From Harenicola maris (GTDB lineage: Bacteria; Pseudomonadota; Alphaproteobacteria; Rhodobacterales; Rhodobacteraceae): DNA of 64,000 nt. Location of the stretch: positions 124,001 through 188,000 of the forward strand of contig JADQAZ010000003.1 of NCBI GenBank assembly GCA_018524345.1, written 5' to 3'. A model generated the notes under the pieces. That model was not told where the DNA came from. It was given only the letters and a program-made list of their open reading frames with translations, and did not search any database. Made by a program: the position numbers and the translations under genes. Below are positions 54,429 to 64,000 of this stretch, in pieces; positions within the stretch are counted from its first letter, which is position 1, and every line of letters starts with the position of its first letter.

Positions 54429-55292
54429 TTAACGATCTGCCTTGGGCGCGGGCCGCACGGGGCGATGGGACAGCCCGTCGCGGATCACCAAAGTCACCGT
54501 GACAAAGCTCACATAAAGCAGCAGATACCATGACCCCATCTTGGAAAAATCCACGAGGTCCAGCGGGTTCTGCCCCGCATAACGCCATGTCCCCGTAAAG
54601 GTCCCCACGTTCTCCGCAATCCAGACCATGAAAGAGGTCAGAAACGCCGCCAAAGGCAGCGGCATCCAAAGCGGCCGCGCCCCGATATAGAACCAGATCC
54701 GCACCCGCCCGAACAACACCAGCGTCGCAATGAACAGGGCAATCCGGATATCGGGCAGGAAATGATGGGCGAAAAAGTTCACATAGATCGCCCCCGCCAG
54801 CACCCATGTCATCCAGAGCGGCGGGTAGGGCGCCATGACCATGTCGAAAATCCGCATCACCCGCGCGACATAACTGCCGATCGCCGCATACATAAAGCCG
54901 GAGAACAGCGGCACCCCCATCAGCTTGATCAACCCCGGCTCGGGGTAGGCCCAGCTTCCGGCCTGCACCTTGAAAAACTCCATTGCCGTGCCGGTCAAAT
55001 GGAACAGGGCAATCACCTTGGCCTCCTCCCAGCTTTCCAGCTTGAACAGCAGGAACAACACCTGCGTCAGCAGCGCAAAGAGGAACAGCGCGTCATAGCG
55101 TTGCAGCGCCCAATCCGCCTGCCAGATCAGTTTGGTCCCGATGATGGCAAGCAAAAACAGCCCCCCGAAGAGCGCCGCCCAGCCCTGTTTCAGCGTGAAC
55201 ATCACAAGCTCGGCCAACCAATGGGGCAGGCGGGCACGGGCCCAATCGCCAAGGCCCCGTTCAAGGGCGCGGGTGGATTTGATCTGGCTCAC
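54429..55292 (-). CDS. DUF817 integral membrane protein
   Basis: A 287-residue polytopic protein (about eight segments) of the DUF817 family. It starts with GTG directly after the Slam stop codon, so it is translationally linked to the Slam gene. The family has no known function. Its position suggests a role in the same unit, for example at the inner membrane, but nothing in its sequence shows this. Confidence 0.72.
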   Translation of the reverse strand: MSQIKSTRALERGLGDWARARLPHWLAELVMFTLKQGWAALFGGLFLLAIIGTKLIWQADWALQRYDALFLFALLTQVLFLLFKLESWEEAKVIALFHLTGTAMEFFKVQAGSWAYPEPGLIKLMGVPLFSGFMYAAIGSYVARVMRIFDMVMAPYPPLWMTWVLAGAIYVNFFAHHFLPDIRIALFIATLVLFGRVRIWFYIGARPLWMPLPLAAFLTSFMVWIAENVGTFTGTWRYAGQNPLDLVDFSKMGSWYLLLYVSFVTVTLVIRDGLSHRPVRPAPKADR

Positions 55293-56678
55293 CTAAAAGG
55301 CCGAGCGAAAGCCGAGCGACAGACCAAGGTCCTCGGTCTCGAACCGGCTGTAGTTCGAATTCGTTCGCTCACCATACAGGGTGACAACAGGTGTAAACCC
55401 ATACACTGAAACCGCCTCGATCTCCGCATTCAGCGTCGCCGACAGGCGCTTGTCCGTCCGCCCGTCGGGCGAGGCGATGATACCAAGGGAATAATCAGGA
55501 TAGTAATTCTCGCGGTAGGCCAGATTGCCAGACAGGCGAATGCCCCCCACAGCCTCCGCCTTGGCATAGCCAAGGCTCACCTGCGTGCCGGTGTAGCGAT
55601 AATTGAACTCGGTCGTATCCGTCGCCACGGCAGTAAGGCCCAGCGTCACCCGATCGCCCGAGGCCAGCCGATGCCCATATTGCAGCCCGATGCGCCCCAC
55701 ACGCCGGTCGGCCCGCCCCTGCTCCGACACCCGGTTCTCCGCACTCAGGGAAAACCGCAACTGGCTCTGCTCCCCCAGGTCGTAGGTCTTGGCCACCCCA
55801 AGGCGCAGCCGCTGCTCCAGCGCATCGCCGCCATACCAGCTCTGGCCAAAGGTCAGCGAATACTCATCGGGCAAATAGGCCGCGCTCTCGCGCAGCTTAT
55901 GGGTCAGGGTGAGGTCCAAAACCCCGTAATCCAGATCGCTCCCCTCCACATTCGGGGCCAGATCCTCGGCCTCCTCGCTCAGCGAGTTGAAAGACCGGTA
56001 AAAATTCAAACCCAGCTTGGTGTTGTGATCTTGCCCCCGGCTCAAGTCATAAGACAGCGCCCCGCTAAAGCTCAGCCGCGTGCCAGACAGCGCCCGCGCA
56101 GAGCCCGAAAGCGCGGCAGCATAAACCACATCATCCACCTCCAGAAACTCGGCCGTGCTGCCCCCGTTCAGGTTGGAAGAGGGCGCATAGCTAAAGGACA
56201 GCCGCGCCGAAAATGGCGATTTGCGCCGCACCGACTGAAACACCCGCGCCGCGGCGGCCTCATGCTCGGGCCGCTCGGCGGCCTGATGGGCCCGGCGCAG
56301 CCAATACTGCGCCACGGCGTATTTCTCTTCGATCTCGGCGGCCCGCGCCGCCATCAAGGCGGCCTCGAACTTCAACCCCGGGGTCTTTGCGGCCTGAAAC
56401 GCCGCCCGCCCGGCCTCGCGCCCGGCCTTGGCATCGCCAAGCAGGGGCGCGCTCGCCGCAATCACCAGCAGGGCATGCACATCATCGGGATTGGCCTGCA
56501 ACAACCGCTGCGCCAAAGCATAGGCCAGCGCAGGCTGCCCGTCGCGCAGGGCATCCCGCGCCAAAAGGCGCGCTTGGGGCAGGGTTAAACTGCGGGTTTC
56601 GGCCTGTGCGTCATGGCCGGGAATGGCCAGCGCAAGGCCAATCCCCAGCGCCAGCGCCGCAAGCCCGGATCGACGCAT
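55293..56678 (-). CDS. Slam-like outer-membrane lipoprotein export protein
   Basis: A 461-residue protein with a signal peptide (residues 1-27), helical TPR-like repeats at about 28-150 (LARDALRDGQPALAYALAQR, FQAAKTPGLKFEAALMAARA), and a C-terminal barrel of alternating strands ending in SLGFRSAF with a terminal phenylalanine, as in outer-membrane beta-barrels. The layout is that of surface lipoprotein assembly modifiers (Slam), which move lipoproteins to the cell surface. TGATG joins it to the upstream lipoprotein gene, the expected Slam-substrate arrangement. The assignment rests on architecture and context; sequence similarity could not be measured. Confidence 0.7.
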   Translation of the reverse strand: MRRSGLAALALGIGLALAIPGHDAQAETRSLTLPQARLLARDALRDGQPALAYALAQRLLQANPDDVHALLVIAASAPLLGDAKAGREAGRAAFQAAKTPGLKFEAALMAARAAEIEEKYAVAQYWLRRAHQAAERPEHEAAAARVFQSVRRKSPFSARLSFSYAPSSNLNGGSTAEFLEVDDVVYAAALSGSARALSGTRLSFSGALSYDLSRGQDHNTKLGLNFYRSFNSLSEEAEDLAPNVEGSDLDYGVLDLTLTHKLRESAAYLPDEYSLTFGQSWYGGDALEQRLRLGVAKTYDLGEQSQLRFSLSAENRVSEQGRADRRVGRIGLQYGHRLASGDRVTLGLTAVATDTTEFNYRYTGTQVSLGYAKAEAVGGIRLSGNLAYRENYYPDYSLGIIASPDGRTDKRLSATLNAEIEAVSVYGFTPVVTLYGERTNSNYSRFETEDLGLSLGFRSAF

Positions 56679-57682
56679 CAATCGAAGTCGTCAACTTGAT
56701 CGCAGATCGCCGGAGACGTGTCGGTGCCACAACGCGGCAGAACGAAAATCCCGGTTTCCTCGTCGAAATCCCCGTCGCGCGTATCGCTGGAGACATAAAT
56801 GGTATCCAAGGCCAAAGCGCCGGCAAGGGCATCGCCATTGTTCCCGATCACGCCGCCAAATGACCCCAGAGTAACCAAAGTGCCATCGTCGACCATGCCC
56901 GCGGCGCCTGTAAAGTAGCCATCCTCGTCAAGGACCCCGTCGGTCAGATACACATCATCCAAGCCTTCCCCATCGGTGAATTGACGCTCGATAATCACGC
57001 CATTAGCGGCCAGATCGTCAAAGTCTACGTTGAGGAAAATTCCGCCAATGGTCTGACGCGGCTGTGCAGGAAGGAGCTGGCTCGGTGTTCCCGCCTCGGG
57101 TGCCAAAATCTGGTCCTGGTCCAGATCATCCTCATTGGTCAGGCCGGTATAGATCCCGGCGTAAGACACAAGGCCGGTGGTCGGAATCTCCGCCCCCTCG
57201 TCGCGCTCATAGGTCGCGCCGTTGAAATAACGGCCAAACTGCCCGCCATCGCCAACAACAGCCGCGCGAACCGAGCCGTCCTCGCTCTCGCCCACCATGG
57301 CGACAAACAACCGGTCCAGCGGGTCATCCTGCACGGAAAACGCCACGTAGCCCGGCACATCCAGCGCCGTATTGCGCACATATTCCGCTTCCAGGTTGTC
57401 ATCTGGATTGACCGGGCTTTGGTCCAAAGCCGACAGATCCACCAAAAGCGTATCGTCGGAATTGTTATTCGGCGTGCCGTTGTCGCTATAGCTGATGCTC
57501 GACAGGTTGCCCGCAATCGCTTCCGGCACCACCGAGGTATCCACCTCGTCAGGGTCCGCATCAACGCCGACATCCGTGGTTTCATCATCGTCGGGGCCAT
57601 CGGTGACAACATTGGTGCCATCGCCGCCCGAGCAGGCCGCAACAAATGCCACGATTGAAAGTGCGCTCAAAACTGTCCGCAT
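56678..57682 (-). CDS. Surface lipoprotein with TbpB-like barrel
   Basis: A 334-residue lipoprotein with lipobox VAAC (C17) and a long acidic linker (about residues 25-50, rich in D and E). The C-terminal region carries [18 protein letters not shown], resembling the barrel motif of transferrin-binding-protein-like lipoproteins, which are Slam clients. A TATAAT -10 lies 19 bases upstream of the start. Ligand unknown. The start at 57682 begins the signal peptide; the longer reading is not a signal peptide. Confidence 0.7.
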   Translation of the reverse strand: MRTVLSALSIVAFVAACSGGDGTNVVTDGPDDDETTDVGVDADPDEVDTSVVPEAIAGNLSSISYSDNGTPNNNSDDTLLVDLSALDQSPVNPDDNLEAEYVRNTALDVPGYVAFSVQDDPLDRLFVAMVGESEDGSVRAAVVGDGGQFGRYFNGATYERDEGAEIPTTGLVSYAGIYTGLTNEDDLDQDQILAPEAGTPSQLLPAQPRQTIGGIFLNVDFDDLAANGVIIERQFTDGEGLDDVYLTDGVLDEDGYFTGAAGMVDDGTLVTLGSFGGVIGNNGDALAGALALDTIYVSSDTRDGDFDEETGIFVLPRCGTDTSPAICDQVDDFD

Positions 57683-57700
57683 GACTCTGCAAGTCCTCGT

Positions 57701-57706
57701 ATTATA
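57701..57706 (-). promoter_or_regulatory. -10 element of the lipoprotein-Slam operon
   Basis: TATAAT on the minus strand (57706-57701), giving a leader of about 12 bases before the ATG at 57682. A GGGCTTTGCCC palindrome lies shortly upstream. No convincing -35 was found. Confidence 0.4.
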
Positions 57707-57944
57707 TGGTTTCGGGGGCAAAGCCCGACCAATTTCTATTTTGTTGGCAGGTTCCCGCTCCATCACCCAAAAGTCAACGATTGCCCCCCGCCCTTCCTTG
57801 AAAACTTGCGAGGCGCGGCATTTCTGCCCCTCTGCGCTGGTCCCACACCCTATATCGCGGTTCCCCGATTGCGGCGGCATATATATAGTTGCGCTCATCC
57901 GGCGCGACTCACCTCGCGCACCACCAACCAAAAGGGCCGCCGTT

Positions 57945-58862
57945 ATGCCACTCTCCGCCGACCAACTCTCCGAGATCGAGGCCCAGCGTGCCCAATCCGC
58001 CCCCACCCGCCGCGCCACAGCCGAGGGCATGGAGGCGCATCTGTACACCGCATACCCCGTGCTTGATCACGGCTTTGTCCGCGTGATCGACTATATGGGC
58101 GACGATCTGGCCATCACACAGGCCGCCCGCGTCTCCTATGGCAAGGGCACCAAATCGGTGACCAATGACGCGGGGCTGATCCGCTATCTGATGCGCCACT
58201 GGCACTCCACCCCCTTCGAGATGTGCGAAATCAAACTGCACGTCAAACTGCCCGTCTTTGTCGCCCGCCAATGGATCCGCCACCGCACGGCCAATGTGAA
58301 CGAATACTCCGCCCGCTATTCCATCCTCGACCGCGAATTCTACATCCCGGCAGAGGATCACCTGAACGCCCAATCGGTCGTGAATAACCAAGGCCGCGGG
58401 GCATTGCTCGAGGGCGAAGAGGCCGCCCGCGTCCTCGAAATCCTCAAGGCCGACAGCAACCGCTGCTACGACAACTACGAATCCATGATCTCCGACGAAG
58501 GCCAATCCGGTCTGGCCCGCGAATTGGCCCGCATGAACCTGCCCGCCAATATCTACACCCAATGGTATTGGAAAGTAGACCTGCACAACCTGTTCCACTT
58601 CCTCCGCCTGCGCGCCGACCCCCACGCCCAATACGAAATCCGCGTCTACGCCGAAGAAATCTGCAAAATAGTCGCCGACTGGGTCCCCCACGCCTATTCA
58701 GCATTCGAGGATTACCGCATGGGCGGCGCGCAACTCAGCGCCAAAGCTCTGGACTGTGTAAAGCGAATGATTAAAGGTGAAATCGTTACGCAGGAATCGT
58801 CTGGAATGTCGAAAGGCGAATGGCGGGAGTTTGAGGGGATAATTGGTTTAATGAGCACGTAA
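57945..58862 (+). CDS. thyX: Flavin-dependent thymidylate synthase
   Basis: Makes dTMP from dUMP with FAD and methylene-tetrahydrofolate. The 305-residue protein has the ThyX motif [11 protein letters not shown] (R112-H113-R114 and S122) and a conserved C-terminal helix ([18 protein letters not shown]). The ATG at 57945 gives the usual start; longer translations continue into the divergent intergenic region. The downstream sequence drops in GC content at about 58865. Confidence 0.94.
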   Translation: MPLSADQLSEIEAQRAQSAPTRRATAEGMEAHLYTAYPVLDHGFVRVIDYMGDDLAITQAARVSYGKGTKSVTNDAGLIRYLMRHWHSTPFEMCEIKLHVKLPVFVARQWIRHRTANVNEYSARYSILDREFYIPAEDHLNAQSVVNNQGRGALLEGEEAARVLEILKADSNRCYDNYESMISDEGQSGLARELARMNLPANIYTQWYWKVDLHNLFHFLRLRADPHAQYEIRVYAEEICKIVADWVPHAYSAFEDYRMGGAQLSAKALDCVKRMIKGEIVTQESSGMSKGEWREFEGIIGLMST

Positions 58863-58912
58863 TTAAAATTCCCAAGAGCTTACGGTTAGCAGAGAATATC
58901 TTCTCAATTAAA

Positions 58913-59869
58913 TTGAACCGGCTTGACTTGAGTGAGTGTTCCCTTTGCACTTTTGACTTCATGGAAACAACTTATGCTGAGCCGTTACCCTTGTTGCTGT
59001 TGGGGCGACAAGTTCGGGATGTGGTGAAGAGCTTTCCGAATTGTCGTTTTAGTTTGCGGGCGGGAAAGAATAGTTTTCATACCTATGCCGATCACATAGG
59101 GTTTTTCCGTTTCATGGGCGGGAGGCGAGGCCGTGAGCCGGGAGAGGCTTGGGGTTCAAATCGATACATACCCATCGAGAGTTTCGACATTGGAGAAATT
59201 CAAGCCGCTGCCAAGGGGGGAGCCGTCGGGGAAATAATGGATGCCGAAGCTTCCCGCTTGGCTATCGTGCTTTCGCAACAAGACAGCGGTGCGCTCTTCG
59301 ATGTAATTCAGTATACTATCCGTGAAATAATACGAAATTCTGCAGAGCACAGTCGAGGAACACAGATTTCCCTAATGGCGCAGTATTGGCCAGCGAAGGG
59401 ATTGGCAGAAATAGTTATCACGGATGACGGCGTTGGAATTCCATATAATATTTACGAAAATGAATACGTTGAGTGTAGCACAGCGAGAGAGGCTTTGAAA
59501 TTCGCGCTCCTTCCTGGAGTATCTGGCGTTTCTAGGCAAGAACGAGCTCAACAAGACGAATTCTGGGGTAATTCAGGTTTTGGGCTCTACGTAACCAGTC
59601 GTCTTTGTTCGGAGAATGGTGGATTTCGAATAATTAGTGCAGATCAGGGTCTTACTTTGGTAGGTGCGACGCAAGTGGAGCATGATTGGAGCTTTCGAGG
59701 GACATGTGTTCAGCTCCGCCTCAATGTTAGAGATGCAATTGCAATGAAAGATGCAATTCCTAGACTCGTTGAGGAAGGTGAAACAAAAAGGGCGTCATTG
59801 ATCTCTAGGTATCCAATCCAAGCTTCAGCGGCTTCAAAGATGCTAGCATCCCAATACCGAAAGCTGTGA
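58913..59869 (+). CDS. STAS-like/GHKL ATPase protein in a low-GC segment
   Basis: A 318-residue protein. Residues 1-110 form an STAS-like region (LDLSECSLCTF, FHTYADHIGFFRFMGG). Residues 120-270 are a GHKL ATPase fold: N box REIIRNSAEHS (E138, N142, H146), G1 ITDDGVGIP (170-177) and G2 GNSGFGLYV (219-227). There is no histidine phosphotransfer helix, so it is not a standard histidine kinase. GC in sampled lines is about 42-55 percent against clearly higher values around it, so horizontal acquisition is likely. The start is uncertain: TTG at 58913, with an ATG at 58961 as alternative. Confidence 0.6.
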   Translation: MNRLDLSECSLCTFDFMETTYAEPLPLLLLGRQVRDVVKSFPNCRFSLRAGKNSFHTYADHIGFFRFMGGRRGREPGEAWGSNRYIPIESFDIGEIQAAAKGGAVGEIMDAEASRLAIVLSQQDSGALFDVIQYTIREIIRNSAEHSRGTQISLMAQYWPAKGLAEIVITDDGVGIPYNIYENEYVECSTAREALKFALLPGVSGVSRQERAQQDEFWGNSGFGLYVTSRLCSENGGFRIISADQGLTLVGATQVEHDWSFRGTCVQLRLNVRDAIAMKDAIPRLVEEGETKRASLISRYPIQASAASKMLASQYRKL

Positions 59870-59896
59870 TGCTTTCAGTTCAGCCTAACCTAAACC

Positions 59897-60325
59897 CTAA
59901 ACCGTATCAAACGGCGTATCGCGGTTCATATCGCGGGTGTTAAACCACGGCAGGTAATACTGCATCATCGCCGCTTCCAGATCGCGGCGCGTGACCTTGT
60001 CGGTCTCGAAATTACAGAAGCGCACCCAGACCACATCGGAATTGCTCAGCCGGAAGTCCTGCAAAAACAGCGCGCCCTTGTGGCGCGTCCCCGGCTTCGT
60101 CGGGTCGGCCTTCAGGTAGTCGCCAAAGCGCGAGCGAAAGCCCCCCGCGCGCTGACATTCGCCGATATACAGAACCCGCCCCTTTTGCAGCCCGTGCTTA
60201 TCAAGGCCAAAGGCGTAAAACCCGTTGAAATTGGTCAGAACAGAGCGGTCCTCCACCAGATCGCGGTAGCGATGCACGTTTTGCCAAGTGATATAGGCCA
60301 TCCAGTCGGGCTTGGGATTACTCAT
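59897..60325 (-). CDS. GIY-YIG nuclease-like protein
   Basis: A 142-residue protein with the GIY-YIG pattern: GFYAFGLDKHGLQ, then VLYIGECQRAGGFRSRFGDYL (Gly-Arg region), and a downstream glutamate in RRDLEAAMMQYYLPWFN. It is similar in size to small stand-alone GIY-YIG proteins of unknown substrate. Its stop is 27 bases from the end of the low-GC GHKL gene, which is convergent. Nuclease activity is inferred from the motif. Confidence 0.7.
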   Translation of the reverse strand: MSNPKPDWMAYITWQNVHRYRDLVEDRSVLTNFNGFYAFGLDKHGLQKGRVLYIGECQRAGGFRSRFGDYLKADPTKPGTRHKGALFLQDFRLSNSDVVWVRFCNFETDKVTRRDLEAAMMQYYLPWFNTRDMNRDTPFDTV

Positions 60326-60474
60326 GAAACATCTCTTTCGTCAGGTCATTGAAAATACGGTCGCAGAGCCCGCCGAAATAGGCGGATGCCAAAACAGTGA
60401 CTCATCAAAAGGTTAATTTCAAGTGACAGGTCAATGACAGCCAGCGCCCAGAAACCAGCGCCCGGAAACACGAA

Positions 60475-60506
60475 CGCCCGCGGGCTCCACTCAGGGCCTG
60501 CGGGCG
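60475..60506 (-). terminator. GC-rich hairpin downstream of acs
   Basis: CGCCCGCGGGC (60475-60485) and GCCTGCGGGCG (60496-60506) pair with a single G-U around a 10-base loop. It lies about 85 bases beyond the acs stop on the minus strand. No T tract follows. Confidence 0.45.
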
Positions 60507-60589
60507 CCGGGCTCAAGCTCTTGCAAAGGGCCAAGTGGCCTTAGCAATGGGGCGGATGCTCCCCCCAGATACACTCCGCCTCGCTTGGG

Positions 60590-62539
60590 CTATCCCAATT
60601 TGTTCATACGGTTTTCAATCAGGTCATCCACAACCGACGGATCGGCCAGTGTCGATGTGTCCCCCAAAGCGCCGAAATCATCCTCGGCGATTTTCCGCAG
60701 AATACGGCGCATGATCTTGCCGCTTCGCGTCTTTGGCAATCCGGGGGCCCATTGGATCAGGTCGGGCTTGGCGATGGGGCCAATCTCCGTCCGTACCCAA
60801 ACCTCCAACTCTTTACGCAACTCCTCGGATGGCGACTCGCCATTCATCAAGGTGACGTAAGCATATATGCCTTGGCCCTTAATGTCATGGGGGTAGCCAA
60901 CAACAGCGGCCTCGGCGACCTTTACATGGGCCACAAGGGCGCTTTCCACCTCTGCCGTGCCCATCCGGTGACCCGATACGTTGATCACATCATCGACGCG
61001 GCCTGTGATCCAGTAATAGCCGTCCTCATCGCGCCGGCAGCCATCGCCGGTAAAGTAATACCCTTTGTAATCCGCGAAATAGGTCTTCTCGAAACGGGCA
61101 TGATCGCCCCAGACCGTCCGCATCTGCGCGGGCCAGCTGTCCTTGATACAAAGCACACCCTCGGCGGCGGTGTCGTGAATTTCCTCGCCCGATGTCGGCT
61201 CAAGGATCACAGGCTGCACCCCGAAAAACGGCTTGGTGGCCGAGCCGGGCTTGGTCGGGATGGCGCCGGGCAGGGGGGTGATCAAATGCCCGCCGGTCTC
61301 CGTCTGCCACCATGTGTCCACGATCGGGCAACGGCCGCCGCCAACCACGTCATTGTACCAGTTCCAAGCCTCGGGGTTGATCGGCTCCCCCACGGTGCCC
61401 AGCAACCGGATAGAGGACAGGTCAGAGCCCTTCACATAGTCATCCCCTTGCCCCATCAGGGCGCGAATGGCCGTGGGCGCGGTGTAGAACTGGTTCACGC
61501 GGTGCTTCTCGCAAACCTGCCAGAACCGGCTGGCATCGGGATAGGTCGGCACCCCCTCGAACATCAGGGTCGTCGCCCCGTTCACCAAAGGCCCGTAAAC
61601 GATATAGCTGTGCCCCGTGACCCAGCCCACATCCGCCGTGCACCAGAAGATATCGCCATCGTGGTAATCAAAGGTGTATTGATGGGTCATCGAGGCAAAC
61701 ACCAGATAGCCGCCGGTGCTATGCACCACGCCCTTGGGCTGGCCCGTTGACCCCGACGTATACAGAATAAACAGCGGATCCTCCGCCGCCATCTCCTCCG
61801 CCGCACACTCCGCCGAGGCGGTCTCGCGCAGGGCGTTGTAATCAAAGTCGCGATCCTCGGTCCATGTGGTCTGCCCGCCGGTGCGCTTGACCACCAGCAT
61901 TTTGCAATCGTGGAACACATTAAGCAGCGCCGCATCGGCATTGGATTTCAAAGGCGTCGACCGCCCGCCGCGCGGCGCGTAATCCGCCGTCACCAAGAGC
62001 TTCGCATCAGAGCCGTTGATCCGCGCCCCCAAAGCATCGGCAGAGAAACCCGCGAAGACGATCGAATGGATCGCCCCGATCCGCGCACAGGCCAGCATCG
62101 CATAGGCGGCCTCGGGGATCATCGGCATATACAAAACAACGCGGTCGCCCTTGCCGACGCCAAGGTCCTTGTAAATATTCGCCATCTTGCACACCTCGGC
62201 ATGCAGCTCGCGATAGGTGATATGCTTGGCCTCTTCCTCTGGGCTGTCCGGCTCCCAGATGATGGCGACCTGATCGGCCCGCTCGGCCAAATGCCGGTCC
62301 ACACAGTTCGCCGCCACATTAAGCGTGCCATCCTCGAACCACTTGATGTCCACATTACCGGGGGCAAAGCTGGTGTTCTTCACCACCGTATAGGGTTTGA
62401 TCCAGTCAATCCGCTTGCCATGCTCGCCCCAGAACCCCTCTGGGTCGCTGACGGATTGCGCGTACATCCGCTCGTAGGTGTCGGCATCGGCATGGGCATT
62501 GGCAATAAAATCTGGTGAAGCCGGATATGTCTCGGGCAT
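60590..62539 (-). CDS. acs: Acetyl-CoA synthetase (AMP-forming)
   Basis: Activates acetate to acetyl-CoA. The 649-residue protein has the AMP-binding loop [47 protein letters not shown] and the C-terminal lysine motif [10 protein letters not shown] (K608 near the usual regulatory acetylation site). The ATG at 62539 follows GAGGAGGAG and is preferred over an upstream ATG that adds MRRRQQ. Livtype ABC ATPase genes lie directly upstream on the same strand. Confidence 0.95.
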   Translation of the reverse strand: MPETYPASPDFIANAHADADTYERMYAQSVSDPEGFWGEHGKRIDWIKPYTVVKNTSFAPGNVDIKWFEDGTLNVAANCVDRHLAERADQVAIIWEPDSPEEEAKHITYRELHAEVCKMANIYKDLGVGKGDRVVLYMPMIPEAAYAMLACARIGAIHSIVFAGFSADALGARINGSDAKLLVTADYAPRGGRSTPLKSNADAALLNVFHDCKMLVVKRTGGQTTWTEDRDFDYNALRETASAECAAEEMAAEDPLFILYTSGSTGQPKGVVHSTGGYLVFASMTHQYTFDYHDGDIFWCTADVGWVTGHSYIVYGPLVNGATTLMFEGVPTYPDASRFWQVCEKHRVNQFYTAPTAIRALMGQGDDYVKGSDLSSIRLLGTVGEPINPEAWNWYNDVVGGGRCPIVDTWWQTETGGHLITPLPGAIPTKPGSATKPFFGVQPVILEPTSGEEIHDTAAEGVLCIKDSWPAQMRTVWGDHARFEKTYFADYKGYYFTGDGCRRDEDGYYWITGRVDDVINVSGHRMGTAEVESALVAHVKVAEAAVVGYPHDIKGQGIYAYVTLMNGESPSEELRKELEVWVRTEIGPIAKPDLIQWAPGLPKTRSGKIMRRILRKIAEDDFGALGDTSTLADPSVVDDLIENRMNKLG

Positions 62540-62605
62540 CTGCTGTCTCCTCCTCATGTGCGGGCACAGCCACCCGCACAGGTCAGTTCAAAATATAGGT
62601 CGGGC

Positions 62606-63352
<747 letters not shown>

Positions 63353-63400
63353 GTTCGTCTTCCTTAAATCAGTGGGGCCAAGTGGGGCAGGGGGCGGGGG

Positions 63401-64000
63401 CTACTCGGCGGTCTCGCCAAGGTAGGCCTCTTTCACCTTGGGGTGGCCCTTGATGTTTTCGGGGGTGTCCTCGACCAAGGGCGTGCCCTGAGCCAGAACC
63501 GTGATCCGCTGCGCGAGGGAGAACACAACATGCATGTCATGCTCGATAATCGCCATGGTGATATCCCGCTTGGCGTGGATCTCCTTCAGCAGATCAATGG
63601 TGTTGTTGGTATCGGCCCGCGCCATACCCGCCGTCGGCTCGTCGAGCAGCAGCAGCCGCGGCTCCTGCACCAGACACATCGCCATCTCCAGCCGCCGCTT
63701 GTCGCCCCGCGACATGGAGGAGGCCTGCATATGCAACTTATCGAGCATATTGACGTCGTCCAGCATCGCCTCGGCCTTGGTCTGCATCTCCCCGCCCTTG
63801 CGCATGGAGGTCAGGGGGTTGAGCTTGAACGCCCCGTCCCGCCGCGCATAGCAGGGGATGAGCATGTTCTCGATCACCGTCAGATCACCGAAAATCTCCG
63901 GCGTCTGGAAAACCCGGCTGATCCCCATCTGGTTGATCTCATGCGGGCTGCGCCCCAAAACAGATTGCCCGTCAAAATTGACCGACCCGCTGTCGGGGTT
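63401..64000 (-). CDS. livG: Liv-type ABC transporter ATPase LivG, 5' end outside the window
   Basis: The final 200 codons of the first ATPase of the importer. The Walker A region lies upstream of 64000 and is not visible. The downstream motif MSRGDKRRLEMAMCLVQEPRLLLLDEPTAGM gives signature-like and Walker B parts, and the H loop AIIEHDMHVVFSLAQRITV follows. The fragment continues into NPDSGSVNFDG at the window edge. Paired with livF. Confidence 0.88.
   Translation of the reverse strand, partial: NPDSGSVNFDGQSVLGRSPHEINQMGISRVFQTPEIFGDLTVIENMLIPCYARRDGAFKLNPLTSMRKGGEMQTKAEAMLDDVNMLDKLHMQASSMSRGDKRRLEMAMCLVQEPRLLLLDEPTAGMARADTNNTIDLLKEIHAKRDITMAIIEHDMHVVFSLAQRITVLAQGTPLVEDTPENIKGHPKVKEAYLGETAE

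Noticed and set aside
58913-59869. Classical sensor histidine kinase
   Set aside because: No phosphoacceptor helix, membrane segment or cognate response regulator was found.

Overview
The window reads as chromosomal DNA of a marine Roseobacter-type alphaproteobacterium (Rhodobacterales). The reasons are high GC outside one short island, dense gene packing with many ATGA, TGATG and TAATG junctions, an insertion-free short ProS, Hda next to Ppk, an LdtR-type MarR regulator, and several families typical of this group (YHYH protein, DUF2937, DUF817, Hint-domain protein). This taxonomic placement is inferred from gene content. I see no rRNA, tRNA, CRISPR array, transposase or prophage.

Layout. 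1-7.5 kb: the start of a malic enzyme gene, then a five-gene nucleoside salvage operon (cdd-deoA-deoB-add-upp) and a secreted SPOR-domain protein. 7.6-13 kb: a membrane protein resembling an inactive M48 peptidase, an acyl-CoA synthetase, an EamA exporter coupled to a sulfotransferase, and a Hint-domain protein. 13-22 kb: a minus-strand fatty-acid beta-oxidation block (multifunctional FadJ/FadB, thiolase, acyl-CoA dehydrogenase, GST, accessory proteins) with two MerR regulators. 22-26 kb: two hotdog thioesterases coupled to a MATE exporter, then pyrD and a DUF952 gene. 26-36 kb: phosphorus and secretion genes: a periplasmic 5'-nucleotidase, a large RTX protein built on a serralysin fold without its zinc site, and ppx, ppk, hda and an AI-2E/PerM permease. 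Sequences resembling Pho boxes precede both the nucleotidase and ppk.

36-44 kb: proS, a DUF2937 protein, the LolC/LolD lipoprotein export pair, an Ldh2-type dehydrogenase, and envelope proteins. 44-54 kb: parE, a second MATE exporter, an orphan DUF4123 protein, small envelope proteins, an aspartate aminotransferase, an XRE regulator overlapping sdhE, and an LdtR-like regulator. 54-58 kb: glyoxalase I and a three-gene unit of surface lipoprotein, Slam-like outer-membrane protein and DUF817 membrane protein. This unit is the most system-like candidate in the window. 58-64 kb: thyX, a lower-GC insert encoding a GHKL ATPase, a GIY-YIG protein, acs, and the ATPase genes of a Liv-type ABC importer (the last one runs off the window).

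Two non-coding themes stand out. First, gene ends, mostly convergent, carry families of near-perfect hairpins whose arms differ in sequence while loops, flanking tags and order are conserved. Second, two different protease folds (M48-like and M10 serralysin-like) have lost their catalytic residues but keep the surrounding fold motifs.
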